Assembly (NCBI GenBank): GCA_039182435.1
Contig: JBCDCC010000002.1
Span: 1-44,560 of the forward strand
DNA: 44,560 nt
Direction of reading: 5' to 3'
Source: JBCCKC01 sp039182435
GTDB lineage: Bacteria; Verrucomicrobiota; Verrucomicrobiia; Opitutales; Coraliomargaritaceae
Shown here: positions 8,850-16,792 of the stretch, piece after piece
How the letters are laid out: each line of letters starts with the position of its first letter
How positions within the stretch are numbered: position 1 is the first letter of the stretch
Notes under the pieces: model-generated
Database searches by the model: none
Told to the model about the DNA's origin: nothing
Seen by the model: the letters and a program-made list of their open reading frames with translations, nothing else
Position numbers and translations under genes: made by a program

Positions 8850-9538
8850 GGCTGAAAATCTCTGTTGTCTAAAAGGTCTGGTCTAAGAAGTCTTGTTTTT
8901 GCGATCTGTTGATCCTGCCGCCACTTGGCAATTGCGGCATGATCTCCGGAAAGTAGAACCTCAGGAACGCGCATTCCACGGAAGTCCGGAGGACGCGTGT
9001 ATTGAGGAAAGCCGAGCAAGGTGCTCATGAAAGATTCCTCCGTCAAGGAATTTTCGTCACCTAAAAATCCGGGGATGAATCGGCTCACGGAGTCGATCAA
9101 AACCGCCGCAGCCAAAGTGCCGTTTGTGAGCACATAATCACCAATACTGATTTCCCGGTCGATGAGCTCATCCCGCACCCGCTGATCCACGCCCTCATAG
9201 TGTCCGCTCAGGATTATCAAGTGCTTCGCTTCAGCCAAATCGCGGGAAAGCTGGCTGCTATGCGGCTCCCCATCCGGCGCCATGTAGATTACCGTAGAGT
9301 CTTCGCGGCGCATGGACTCCACCGCCGCAAAGATCGGCTCCGGCTTCATCACCATCCCGGCCCCACCACCGTAAGGCATCTCGTCCGTCTTCCGATGTTT
9401 ATCCACCGCCCAATCACGAAGATTGTGCGCCTCTGCCCGAATCAAGCCATTCGCTTGCCCCCGCCCGAGCATACTCGACGATAAAAAACCCTCTACCATT
9501 TCCGGGAAGAGGGTTAAAATATCAAACTCGATGTGCAT
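8846..9538 (-). CDS. trmD: tRNA (guanine-37-N1)-methyltransferase
   Basis: TrmD methylates G37 of tRNAs reading CNN codons, using S-adenosylmethionine and preventing +1 frameshifts. The 230-residue protein starts at the ATG at 9538 (MHIEFDILTLFPEM), since family members begin with this strand; an upstream in-frame start would add ten unrelated residues. Motifs seen are DEMPYGGGAGMVMKPEP, LSGHYEGVDQRVRDE and SIGDYVLTNG, which build the deep trefoil-knot cofactor site. It lies 47 nt after rpsP and overlaps rplS. The usual rimM between rpsP and trmD is missing. Confidence 0.96.
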   Translation of the reverse strand: MHIEFDILTLFPEMVEGFLSSSMLGRGQANGLIRAEAHNLRDWAVDKHRKTDEMPYGGGAGMVMKPEPIFAAVESMRREDSTVIYMAPDGEPHSSQLSRDLAEAKHLIILSGHYEGVDQRVRDELIDREISIGDYVLTNGTLAAAVLIDSVSRFIPGFLGDENSLTEESFMSTLLGFPQYTRPPDFRGMRVPEVLLSGDHAAIAKWRQDQQIAKTRLLRPDLLDNRDFQP

Positions 9539-9585
9539 GATGCGGACGGTCGAGCATTCCGGATCCAACCGGAAACGAAACCGCT

Positions 9586-9870
9586 TTATACTTCTGCAGG
9601 TGCCGCAGACTCCTCAGCAGGTGCCTCACGGCGCGCCTTGCGGATCAAGCTCGCGGCTGTATCGGTTGGCTTCGCGCCTACAGACTTCCAGTAGTCGATG
9701 CGCTCCAGCTTAAGAGCGAGCTCGGGAGAATTACCCCTTGCTTGTGGCTCATAGGTGCCAAGCACCTCAACAAAACGGCCATCGCGGCGCGCATTCGCCT
9801 CAGTAACAACCAAGCGATAAAAAGGACGGTGGCTTGCGCCATGACGTTGAAGACGGATTTTAAGTGCCAT
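9586..9870 (-). CDS. rpsP: 30S ribosomal protein S16
   Basis: The 94-residue S16 starts at the ATG at 9870 (MALKIRLQRHG), the conserved S16 N-terminus; the frame stays open 31 codons upstream but that part has no similarity to S16. Further hallmarks are RPFYRLVVTEANARRDGRFVE, LGTYEPQ and the YWKSVGAKPTDT motif. A short Glu/Ala-rich tail ends the protein. No Shine-Dalgarno motif is visible; the 15 nt before the ATG are A/T-rich. It heads the rpsP-trmD-rplS operon, perhaps together with the small gene upstream. Confidence 0.96.
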   Translation of the reverse strand: MALKIRLQRHGASHRPFYRLVVTEANARRDGRFVEVLGTYEPQARGNSPELALKLERIDYWKSVGAKPTDTAASLIRKARREAPAEESAAPAEV

Positions 9871-9966
9871 AAAAAGTAAATGAGTTTGGCCAGGGGCCGG
9901 AAATTGAGAAAAGCGAAGAAAAAAGGTCGTCTCGACAAGCCTGTCAAGCGCAGAGACCGCCATTTT

Positions 9967-10197
9967 TCAGTCCGGCTCGACTACATCGGGCGAATCCGTC
10001 CACGGCAGCGGGAACGCGCTCTTTTGCCAGTCTTTGCGTTCCTCCCCTATTTTGGCAAATTCATCTTCGACGCCGTCGATCAAAATACCGGAAAATTTGT
10101 AGCGCGTCTCTTCACCGGTCAGACGCACCACTCGCTTCCTCGTGTAGGATATTAAAGTGCGCGCCGTGCGGTAATCAATCTGTCGAATCTCAGACAT
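9967..10197 (-). CDS. Small hypothetical protein upstream of rpsP
   Basis: A 76-residue open frame from an ATG at 10197, unrecognised. The sequence is charged and soluble, with a basic first half (RTARTLISYTRKRVVRLTGE) and an acidic/proline C-terminus (DSPDVVEPD). No membrane segment, signal peptide, or metal motif is present. It lies 96 nt upstream of rpsP on the same strand and is divergent from the ferredoxin gene. Its amino-acid makeup is more protein-like than the opposite-strand frame covering the same DNA, which is mostly basic residues. Whether it is translated is uncertain. Confidence 0.5.
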   Translation of the reverse strand: MSEIRQIDYRTARTLISYTRKRVVRLTGEETRYKFSGILIDGVEDEFAKIGEERKDWQKSAFPLPWTDSPDVVEPD

Positions 10198-10288
10198 TTA
10201 TGACCGAAGCTGCGCTGACAGCCTGGCAGAGCAATACTTCTTTCGCCTGCCGCTTGCAATCGGTAGACAACTTGCTTGTCTGCCGAGC

Positions 10289-10549
10289 ATGGCAAAAATT
10301 GTATTTAAGAAATGCGGCGTCGAATTCGAATGGACTGGGGATGACGAGAGCATCCTCGAACTCGCAGAGGCGAATGACCTCGACCTCGATTATGGCTGCC
10401 GCATGGGCAACTGCACCGCCTGCCAACAGCCGGTGATCTCAGGCGAGGTCGAATATCCGACAGGCCACACCGGCGAGCCCGACGAAGGCAACGCTCTCCT
10501 CTGCTGCTGCCAGCCCAAGGGAGATGCCGATGTCGTGGTTGATGCCTAG
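10289..10549 (+). CDS. [2Fe-2S] ferredoxin, plant type
   Basis: An 86-residue single-domain ferredoxin with the plant-type cluster pattern: Cys37, Cys42 and Cys45 in CRMGNCTAC and a fourth ligand within the triplet Cys72-74 (LLCCCQP). Spacing C-x4-C-x2-C is exact. Such proteins carry single electrons in the cytoplasm to reductases or oxygenases. No partner reductase lies beside it. Upstream, between it and the divergent small gene at 10197, are 91 bp that must hold both promoters. The triple cysteine leaves the identity of the fourth ligand open, though the middle or first is expected by family alignment. Confidence 0.9.
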   Translation: MAKIVFKKCGVEFEWTGDDESILELAEANDLDLDYGCRMGNCTACQQPVISGEVEYPTGHTGEPDEGNALLCCCQPKGDADVVVDA

Positions 10550-10558
10550 TTGTTAGAT

Positions 10559-11341
10559 CTACTGTGACACCTCGACGCGCTCGATCTGAGTAGCGAGCCC
10601 TGTAGTGCGATCGATCTCGATCAGGCAGCCCACAAGACGCACGTCATCTACCGCTACCGGGTAGCGGCGTTTCATGCCGTCGATGAAAGTGGCTATGACT
10701 TGGCTCACGTCGCGGCCGAGCACAGAAGCATAAGGCCCGGTCATCCCAGCATCACTCTGGTAAGCAGTGCCACCGGGTAAGACTCGACCATCTGCCGTGG
10801 CCACATGGGTGTGCGTGCCGACCACGCCAGCCACACGTCCGTCCAAGTGCCAACCAAGGGCGACTTTCTCCGAAGTCGCTTCCATGTGGGCCTCAACAAA
10901 GACCGCGTCGCACTGCCCGGCCAACTCCTCCAACTTCGCATCGGAGCTCAAAAAAGGACAATCCGACTTAAGGGTGAGGTAGTTTCGCCCTAAGACCGTA
11001 AAAAGCCCAAGCCGGAAGCCCTGAGTCTCGATCACCAGATGGGACCGTCCGGGATTATTACTCGGCAAATTCGCAGGCCGACAGACGTAATCCAAACCGT
11101 CGATCTCATTTTCAAAATTCTTCTGATCCCAGACATGATCGCCTAGGGTGATGGCGTCGACCCCAGCGGCGTGCAGCTCAGCGGCTATTTTTGCGGTGAT
11201 CCCAGCACCACCTGCCGCATTTTCGCCGTTGGCGATCACTAGGCCTGCAGCCAGTTCCTCCCGCAGCGAGGCTAAGCGCTCGATCACGAAGTTGCGACCG
11301 GGCCGCCCCACGATATCACCGATAAACAAGACCTTCACCAT
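10559..11341 (-). CDS. YmdB-type metallophosphoesterase (2',3'-cyclic nucleotide phosphodiesterase family)
   Basis: A 260-residue calcineurin-like phosphoesterase of the TIGR00282/YmdB family. The metal motifs are GDIVGRPGR (residues 8-16), NGENAAGG, TLGDHVWDQ, VEAHMEATSEK and VGTHTHVATADG. B. subtilis YmdB hydrolyses 2',3'-cAMP and affects motility and biofilm decisions; the role here is unknown. I chose the ATG at 11341 (MVKVLFIGD), which places the first metal aspartate at position 9; upstream codons are unrelated. The gene converges with the ferredoxin gene (9 nt apart) and diverges from ilvB, separated by 141 bp. Confidence 0.88.
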   Translation of the reverse strand: MVKVLFIGDIVGRPGRNFVIERLASLREELAAGLVIANGENAAGGAGITAKIAAELHAAGVDAITLGDHVWDQKNFENEIDGLDYVCRPANLPSNNPGRSHLVIETQGFRLGLFTVLGRNYLTLKSDCPFLSSDAKLEELAGQCDAVFVEAHMEATSEKVALGWHLDGRVAGVVGTHTHVATADGRVLPGGTAYQSDAGMTGPYASVLGRDVSQVIATFIDGMKRRYPVAVDDVRLVGCLIEIDRTTGLATQIERVEVSQ

Positions 11342-11482
11342 TTGCCGCAAAATGGGCTTCAACGCCCGATCCGCAAGTATCTTCCGTGCTTGATTAAGCG
11401 CCAATTTGTTGTCTTGTTCCTTGGCTTTTCCAACGCGGCCTCAGAAATGGGCCCGCTCTTGAGACAGCCAACACATAGATCC

Positions 11483-13267
11483 ATGAAACCAGAAGAAGCC
11501 ATCGACTTTCCGAAGCAGGACGAAAAAGGTCCGCTAATGAAGGGTGCCGACGTTCTTGTCGCCTCCCTTGAGCGTGAAGGTGTGGACGTGGTCTTTGCCT
11601 ATCCCGGCGGTGCCTCAATGGAACTGCATCAGGCGCTGACCAAGAGTAAGAAAATCCGCACCATTCTCCCTCGCTTCGAACAAGGTGGCGGCTTTATGGC
11701 ACATGGCTACTCCCGTGCAACAGGCAAAGCATCCGTCTGCATGGCGACCAGCGGACCCGGGGCGACGAATCTCGTCACCTGTATCGCGGATGCCTTCATG
11801 GACAGCATCCCGCTCGTTGTCATCACCGGCCAAGTTTACCAGCAATATATTGGCAAAGCAGCCTTCCAAGAAACCGACTTCTTCGGAATGACCCTGCCTG
11901 TGGTTAAGCACAGCTACCTTGTCTTCGATAAAGAGGATCTGCCTCGTGTTGTTAAAGAAGCCTTCCACATCGCTCAGTCGGGTCGTCCCGGCCCAGTTGT
12001 GATCGACATCCCAAAGGATGTGCAACAGGCGATCTTTGAACCACTTTTCCCCGCAAAAATCGAACTGCCCGGCTACAAGGAGGACTCGATCAAGCCTTTC
12101 GCGGAGGACGACGCACTCCTCGAAGTGCTCGAAATGATTGAAGGTGCCGAGCGCCCCGTGCTCTACATCGGTGGTGGCATCATCTCATCCGAGTCGCATC
12201 TCCAACTGCGCGAGTTTGCCGAGCTCAGTGGCATCCCAGTCGCCTCGACTCTGATGGGCCTAGGCGCATTCGACGCGGAGCACCCACAGTCACTTTACTG
12301 GTTTGGCATGCACGGCACCGTCGCAGGTAACTGGGCCGTCTGCGAGAGCGATGTGCTCATCTGCGCTGGCGCACGCTTCGACGACCGGATTACAGGTAAG
12401 GTCGACATGTTCGCACCCGATGCAAAAATCGCGCATATCGATATCGACATCTCCGAGCATAATAAAAACAAACGCGTCGATCTCGCGATCCACTCCGACG
12501 TGAAGTATGCGCTCACCCGCTTATGCGAACTCATAAAGAGCGGGAACTACGAGAAGCCGGATCTTTCCACATGGTTCAAAACCATCAACGATTGGAAAGC
12601 GCAGTATCCGTTTAACTACGACAAAGGCAAGCACATCACCCAGCAAGAGGCGATCGAAGCACTCTACGAAATGACTCAAGGCGATGCCATCATCACCACC
12701 GGTGTGGGGCAGCACCAGATGTGGGCTGCGCAGTTCTTTAAGTTCCGCGAGCCGCGCACGTATCTGAGCTCTCTCGGCCTCGGCACGATGGGCTTTGGTC
12801 TCCCCGCAGCCATCGGTGCGCAAGTCGCTTTCCCAGAGAAGCTCGTTGTCAATATCGATGGTGATGGTTGCTTCCTCATGAACGTTCAGGAGCTCGCCAC
12901 CGCGCATATCGAGAAAATCAACGCCAAGACCATTATCATGAACAACCAACACCTCGGTATGGTGGTTCAGTGGGAGGACCTTCTCTACGAGAGTGTCCGT
13001 GGCCAAACCGTGCTTTGCGATAAAGACAACATCGGCGGCCCCGACAATATCGAAGGCCTCTACCCGGACTTTGTGAAAATCTCCGAAGGTTTCGGCGTGA
13101 AAGCGAAGCGAGTGATCAAACGTGAAGAACTACAGGATGCGATCAAAGAAATGATTGAGCATGACGGTCCCTACGTCCTCGAGGTCGTGGTTCCTTATAC
13201 CGAACACGTGCTTCCGATGATCAAGCAGGGACTCTCTGCGAAGGAAATCCTAATCAAATCTGAGTAG
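11483..13267 (+). CDS. ilvB: Acetolactate synthase catalytic subunit, plant-like
   Basis: This 594-residue thiamine-diphosphate enzyme condenses two pyruvates, or pyruvate and 2-oxobutyrate, in the first common step of valine, leucine and isoleucine synthesis. The catalytic glutamate is Glu47 (YPGGASMELHQ), FAD-region residues include GKAAFQETDFFGMT, and the cofactor motif is GDG (460-462) with Asn467. The C-terminal part, NNQHLGMVVQWED (Trp497) and HVLPMI, resembles plant enzymes. The start at 11483 was chosen because the preceding 47 in-frame codons look non-coding. No ilvN regulatory subunit adjoins it; the next gene is an outer-membrane protein. Confidence 0.94.
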   Translation: MKPEEAIDFPKQDEKGPLMKGADVLVASLEREGVDVVFAYPGGASMELHQALTKSKKIRTILPRFEQGGGFMAHGYSRATGKASVCMATSGPGATNLVTCIADAFMDSIPLVVITGQVYQQYIGKAAFQETDFFGMTLPVVKHSYLVFDKEDLPRVVKEAFHIAQSGRPGPVVIDIPKDVQQAIFEPLFPAKIELPGYKEDSIKPFAEDDALLEVLEMIEGAERPVLYIGGGIISSESHLQLREFAELSGIPVASTLMGLGAFDAEHPQSLYWFGMHGTVAGNWAVCESDVLICAGARFDDRITGKVDMFAPDAKIAHIDIDISEHNKNKRVDLAIHSDVKYALTRLCELIKSGNYEKPDLSTWFKTINDWKAQYPFNYDKGKHITQQEAIEALYEMTQGDAIITTGVGQHQMWAAQFFKFREPRTYLSSLGLGTMGFGLPAAIGAQVAFPEKLVVNIDGDGCFLMNVQELATAHIEKINAKTIIMNNQHLGMVVQWEDLLYESVRGQTVLCDKDNIGGPDNIEGLYPDFVKISEGFGVKAKRVIKREELQDAIKEMIEHDGPYVLEVVVPYTEHVLPMIKQGLSAKEILIKSE

Positions 13268-13356
13268 TAACACTCAGGAGGTTCGATACCTGCTGCATCT
13301 AAGTATAAGGGTTTCACTTTGCCCAAACGAAATCCAAACCCACTTTATAATACCAA

Positions 13357-14388
13357 ATGAAACATCCTATCATCCTACTCGCTGCGCTCACTTCGGTTTG
13401 CGCATACACTGCCCACGCTGATGTGGTTGTGACCAAGGACGGCTCACGCCTCTCGGGCACCATCACATTGGTCGATAAAGGAGTGATCCACCTCGACACG
13501 CCCTACGCGGGCACGCTCATGATCGTCCAAGATCAGGTGGAAACTTTTGAGACTGAGACGCCGATCGTCGTGCGTCTAGACTCCGGCACAGTTATGTCTG
13601 GCCCGGTGCAATCCTCCGGTTCTGGTAAATTAAAGATCCAGTCAGAGGATGGCGTCTTGGAAACAGAAACTGCAAAAGTGATCACCTCGTGGAGCCCAGA
13701 TGAGGAAGACCCGGAAGTCGTGCGCAATCGCAAGCAATGGAAATATGAAGCGAGCATCGATCTGAACGGAAAGTCCGGCAACACCGAGAAGTTCAATTTC
13801 GGCACCATGCTTGAAGCCAAACTTGAAGGCCCCAATGACACACTCGCATTCTTTGGCGAATACCAACAAGGCGAAGAAGAAGGTAATAAGACCGACGACA
13901 ACGCCGCGATTGGCGCGTCCTACGAATCCTTTTTCAGCGACGTGCTCGGCTGGTATATCAGCACGGTGGCCGAAACAGATGCGATCAACGACATCGACTT
14001 CCGCTCCAGCTCAGCGGCAGGTCTCTCCTATCGCCTGATCAATAAAGACAACCAGAAGTTAGTCGCCCGTTCTGGTCTGGGTTATCGCTACACCGCATAC
14101 AGCACCGATTTTGAGGATGAGTCCACCGCGACACTCGATTTCGGCCTCAATCACAGCTACACCTACAAAGACATCTTCGAAATGGAAAATGACTTGGCCT
14201 ACGTGCCAAGCATCAGCGATTTCGGTGTCTATACGATGGTGCATGATTCCGGTATCGAGTTTCCAGTCGGAAGCGGCGAGAATTGGAAGATTCGCATCGG
14301 TATGAAGAACGAGTATGAGAGCGAGCCTGCCGCTGAAGAAAGACTCGATACCAGTTACTACACACGCATGACCTACTCTTGGGACTAA
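13357..14388 (+). CDS. DUF481 outer-membrane beta-barrel protein with N-terminal Sm-like repeats
   Basis: A 343-residue secreted protein. After a signal peptide ending near AHA-DVV come two short repeats of a small beta domain (residues about 23-70 and 71-117), each opening with DGSRLSGTI or DSGTVMSGPV. The remainder (about 128-343) has alternating-residue strands typical of a DUF481/YdiY barrel, with WKYEASIDLNGKSGNTEKFN and a final aromatic strand YYTRMTYSWD suited to outer-membrane insertion. Function of the family is unknown. It is monocistronic between ilvB and a strong terminator. Confidence 0.8.
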   Translation: MKHPIILLAALTSVCAYTAHADVVVTKDGSRLSGTITLVDKGVIHLDTPYAGTLMIVQDQVETFETETPIVVRLDSGTVMSGPVQSSGSGKLKIQSEDGVLETETAKVITSWSPDEEDPEVVRNRKQWKYEASIDLNGKSGNTEKFNFGTMLEAKLEGPNDTLAFFGEYQQGEEEGNKTDDNAAIGASYESFFSDVLGWYISTVAETDAINDIDFRSSSAAGLSYRLINKDNQKLVARSGLGYRYTAYSTDFEDESTATLDFGLNHSYTYKDIFEMENDLAYVPSISDFGVYTMVHDSGIEFPVGSGENWKIRIGMKNEYESEPAAEERLDTSYYTRMTYSWD

Positions 14389-14410
14389 ACTTCCAGAACA
14401 CTCACTTTCA

Positions 14411-14442
14411 AAAAGGCGCGTCGATCCAGACGCGCCTTTTTT
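14411..14442. terminator. Bidirectional Rho-independent terminator
   Basis: An 11-bp perfect stem, AAAAGGCGCGT (14411-14421) with ACGCGCCTTTT (14430-14440), has an 8-nt loop. The A and T runs on either side give a U-tract in both directions. It sits between the convergent DUF481 gene and the last gene of the respiratory operon and probably ends both transcripts. Confidence 0.93.
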
Positions 14443-14496
14443 ATGGCTAGAATGAACTTACACACCGTTGTCGAAACCCGTTCTAAGAGCCACCGC

Positions 14497-15417
14497 CTAC
14501 TTACTTGCCTTCGCTTGCGTCCAAAGCTCCCTAAGTTTGGCCACAAACTTCTCGTCCAGCCCACTCTCCGCAGAGACATACAAAGCGAACTGGTTCTCAT
14601 CCTTCAGTGAGATAACAATCTCCGTATCCTGCCACTCAGAATCCGCATCATACACGACAACATCAGCAATTTCCGCGTATTCGGCTACATCAGTGAAATA
14701 ACCATTTTTCAGATCATTTTCCCAATAGGAAACCACACGTTGATCCGTGATGTAGTTACCATCCTCTTTCAGAGAAAAGACCCCGCCCGAGTAAAAATAG
14801 ATAATTTCTTCATCTGGCCGCAGAATATCGAGCTCCATCAAGAAGCTGCGGTGTGCGCCCGGCACTTGTCGTCCCTCGACCACATAGGTGCTCGGAATGA
14901 TTAAGAAAGATGAAGTGACCGCGAGAAAACCAAGACCACCCCCGACCAAAGAGATAAGCATATGATACCATTTAAAGCGGCTGTAATTGGAGGCACGCTG
15001 GACTTCCGGCGCCAGATTCATCGCATTGACCATTTTCAGGACCGGTAATAGTAAGATAAAACTCAATGAGGAGACCAGAGTATATGGGTCCGGTAAGGTG
15101 TGGAGGCCAGAAATCACAAAATAGCTGAGCGCTATAATCACTCCCTTTCCCTTGTTTTCCCCAGCGGATATTTGTCGATAGAGTGGGTAGATCCAGAGCG
15201 GCGTAAAGATCGCACGCCAAAACGGGCGTATATTCGGACGTCCGTTCGCTTTGACAAAGGACCAGCATTTATAAACCCAATAGATCTCGTAAATACCCAG
15301 CGTGAAGATCGAAAGCAGGACGAACTTCCAAGTCACCGTCGGATAGAAAAAGACCTCAGGTTCACCCGCGGCAGGAGCTGCGCTCTCCGGATTCACAGTT
15401 GAATCGTTCTCGAACAC
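14497..15417 (-). CDS. Membrane protein: DUF4234-like helices plus PH-like tail
   Basis: A 306-residue protein of unknown function at the end of the oxidase operon, 26 nt after ccoP. The N-terminal half has about four to six hydrophobic helices, with FTLGIYEIYWVYKCW (near 38-52) characteristic of DUF4234-like proteins. After the last helix (LVGGGLGFLAVTSSFLII, about 157-174) a soluble domain of some 110 residues contains IIYFYSGGVFSLKEDGNYIT and QRVVSYWEN, resembling bacterial PH/GRAM-like domains. Being co-directional and close suggests a role in oxidase assembly or envelope stress, but it could be merely co-transcribed. Domain calls are by eye. Confidence 0.6.
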   Translation of the reverse strand: MFENDSTVNPESAAPAAGEPEVFFYPTVTWKFVLLSIFTLGIYEIYWVYKCWSFVKANGRPNIRPFWRAIFTPLWIYPLYRQISAGENKGKGVIIALSYFVISGLHTLPDPYTLVSSLSFILLLPVLKMVNAMNLAPEVQRASNYSRFKWYHMLISLVGGGLGFLAVTSSFLIIPSTYVVEGRQVPGAHRSFLMELDILRPDEEIIYFYSGGVFSLKEDGNYITDQRVVSYWENDLKNGYFTDVAEYAEIADVVVYDADSEWQDTEIVISLKDENQFALYVSAESGLDEKFVAKLRELWTQAKASK

Positions 15418-15443
15418 AGCCCAAAACCCTCGACGAGAATGCC

Positions 15444-16130
15444 TTACTCCATCGGGAATTCTGCGAGCAGCTCTTCAGCCGTCCATGGTGCCGCGCGTCC
15501 CGCATAATCGGCCAAGAAGGCGTCCATCGATTCAATGGGAATCTCGGAGGCGGCATTGCCCCACTCTTGGCGAATGAAGGTCAAAACCGCAGCGATGTCA
15601 CGCGACTTCAAATTCAAGCCATTCGGACCAAAGGCAGGCATGTTTCCGTTGTAGGTATTACCCGCCACTTCGATCGGACCATTCAAACCGTTGATCAAAA
15701 TACGCGCGAGGCGCTCTTCACTCCCGGTCACCCAACTCGATGCAACCAGAGGCGGATAAACACCCGGCACACCGGCACCTGTCGGCTGGTGACACTGGGC
15801 ACATTGATTGCGATAAATTTTGGCACCACGTTCAGCCAACGGAATCTCGACGACTACGACCTCTGCACCCGCATCAAAGTTGGGATCGTAAGCATCCCAA
15901 CGGAAATCACCGGAGTTCTCGACGAAGTAAACCCCACCCCAGAAGCAGAGCGCTGCAAATGCGAAGAGCAAAAAGATAGGGATCGGCGAAAAGCCCTCAT
16001 GCGGTTCATCCTTTTCACGCATCAACTGCGCGTGGACATCCTGCATCTGAGCATCCTGCATTGCCGCACGCTCAAGCGCTGCCTTGCTGTCTGGATCTGG
16101 ACCCGTGCTATGTGTATTACGGTCGCTCAT
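15444..16130 (-). CDS. ccoP: CcoP-like cytochrome c subunit of cbb3-type oxidase, single heme
   Basis: A 228-residue membrane-anchored cytochrome c: an N-terminal cytoplasmic segment with charged helix (residues 15-45), one helix (about 49-71), then one periplasmic cytochrome domain with CAQCH (110-114) and a likely methionine ligand in NMPAFG (Met164). It would accept electrons and pass them to CcoO/CcoN. Canonical CcoP has two cytochrome domains with two CxxCH motifs and about 300 residues; here only one exists. The ATG touches the ccoO stop (1-nt overlap region), and the order N-O-P supports the role. Confidence 0.82.
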   Translation of the reverse strand: MSDRNTHSTGPDPDSKAALERAAMQDAQMQDVHAQLMREKDEPHEGFSPIPIFLLFAFAALCFWGGVYFVENSGDFRWDAYDPNFDAGAEVVVVEIPLAERGAKIYRNQCAQCHQPTGAGVPGVYPPLVASSWVTGSEERLARILINGLNGPIEVAGNTYNGNMPAFGPNGLNLKSRDIAAVLTFIRQEWGNAASEIPIESMDAFLADYAGRAAPWTAEELLAEFPME

Positions 16131-16792
16131 TAGTCTAGAATTGGGGCCTCCGGTAAGCTGTAGTCGATCTTCAGGCTTAGCAAGTAGGCAACCAAGGCTT
16201 CCGCGTCACGAGTCGGGACGATTTCGTATCCCGGCTCAGGTGCATATTTTGAACCTGCTTTAAATGAAAGTGCATTCTGCGAAGGTGTATCTGCGATCTC
16301 CTTGACTTCGTAGAGAAATGGAAATGGAGGCATATTGGAACCCTCCGAAACAGTCTGAGGATTGTAAAGATGGAGGTGGTGCCAATCTGCATTCAGCGGA
16401 CGGCCACCGATGTTAGCAAGGTCTGGACCGGTGCGCATCGTTCCTAGTAGCACCCTATCTTGAAGAATATAGTCACGCGGGACAGTGGCTCGTGGCCCCC
16501 AACCGCGATCAATATCAGCACCATAATCCGCACGGCGAAGCTGCTGCGTGTGGCAATAAATGCAGCCCATCTCGATATAGACCTGCTTACCTTGAAGCGC
16601 GAGGCCACCTTCCGGACGTGGGAACATCGGCTCCCCTTCCGCCATAACCATGTTTCCATCACCATCGTCTTCAAGGGTCTCGGTCGTGACGTTGAGTGCC
16701 CCCACCTGCATATTACTGGTCAAGATCAGACCAGAGAAAGAAAAGGCCAGCGCAGCAAAAATACCGCAAAAGAGTAGCGCCATGTTCTTCAC
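16130..16792 (-). CDS. ccoO: CcoO, monoheme cytochrome c subunit of cbb3-type oxidase
   Basis: A 220-residue protein with an N-terminal membrane helix (about 5-26) and one cytochrome c domain. Heme binding is by CIYCH (Cys77, Cys80, His81), with Met154 in GSNMPPFPFL as the probable axial ligand. Family features are QGKQVYIEMGC-YCHTQQ, RGWGPRATVPRDYI and RTGPDLANIGGR. It delivers electrons to the CcoN active site. The start overlaps the ccoN stop by 4 nt and its end meets ccoP, fitting a tightly coupled N-O-P set. Confidence 0.93.
   Translation of the reverse strand: MKNMALLFCGIFAALAFSFSGLILTSNMQVGALNVTTETLEDDGDGNMVMAEGEPMFPRPEGGLALQGKQVYIEMGCIYCHTQQLRRADYGADIDRGWGPRATVPRDYILQDRVLLGTMRTGPDLANIGGRPLNADWHHLHLYNPQTVSEGSNMPPFPFLYEVKEIADTPSQNALSFKAGSKYAPEPGYEIVPTRDAEALVAYLLSLKIDYSLPEAPILD

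Noticed and set aside
11342..11482. N-terminal extension of ilvB by 47 codons
   Set aside because: The extra residues do not resemble the family and overlap the divergent promoter region; the ATG at 11483 places catalytic Glu at 47.
15399..16133. 244-codon open frame on the plus strand
   Set aside because: It is fully opposite ccoP, whose heme motif and membrane helix are clear; the translated frame is rich in Arg/His/Thr with no domain.
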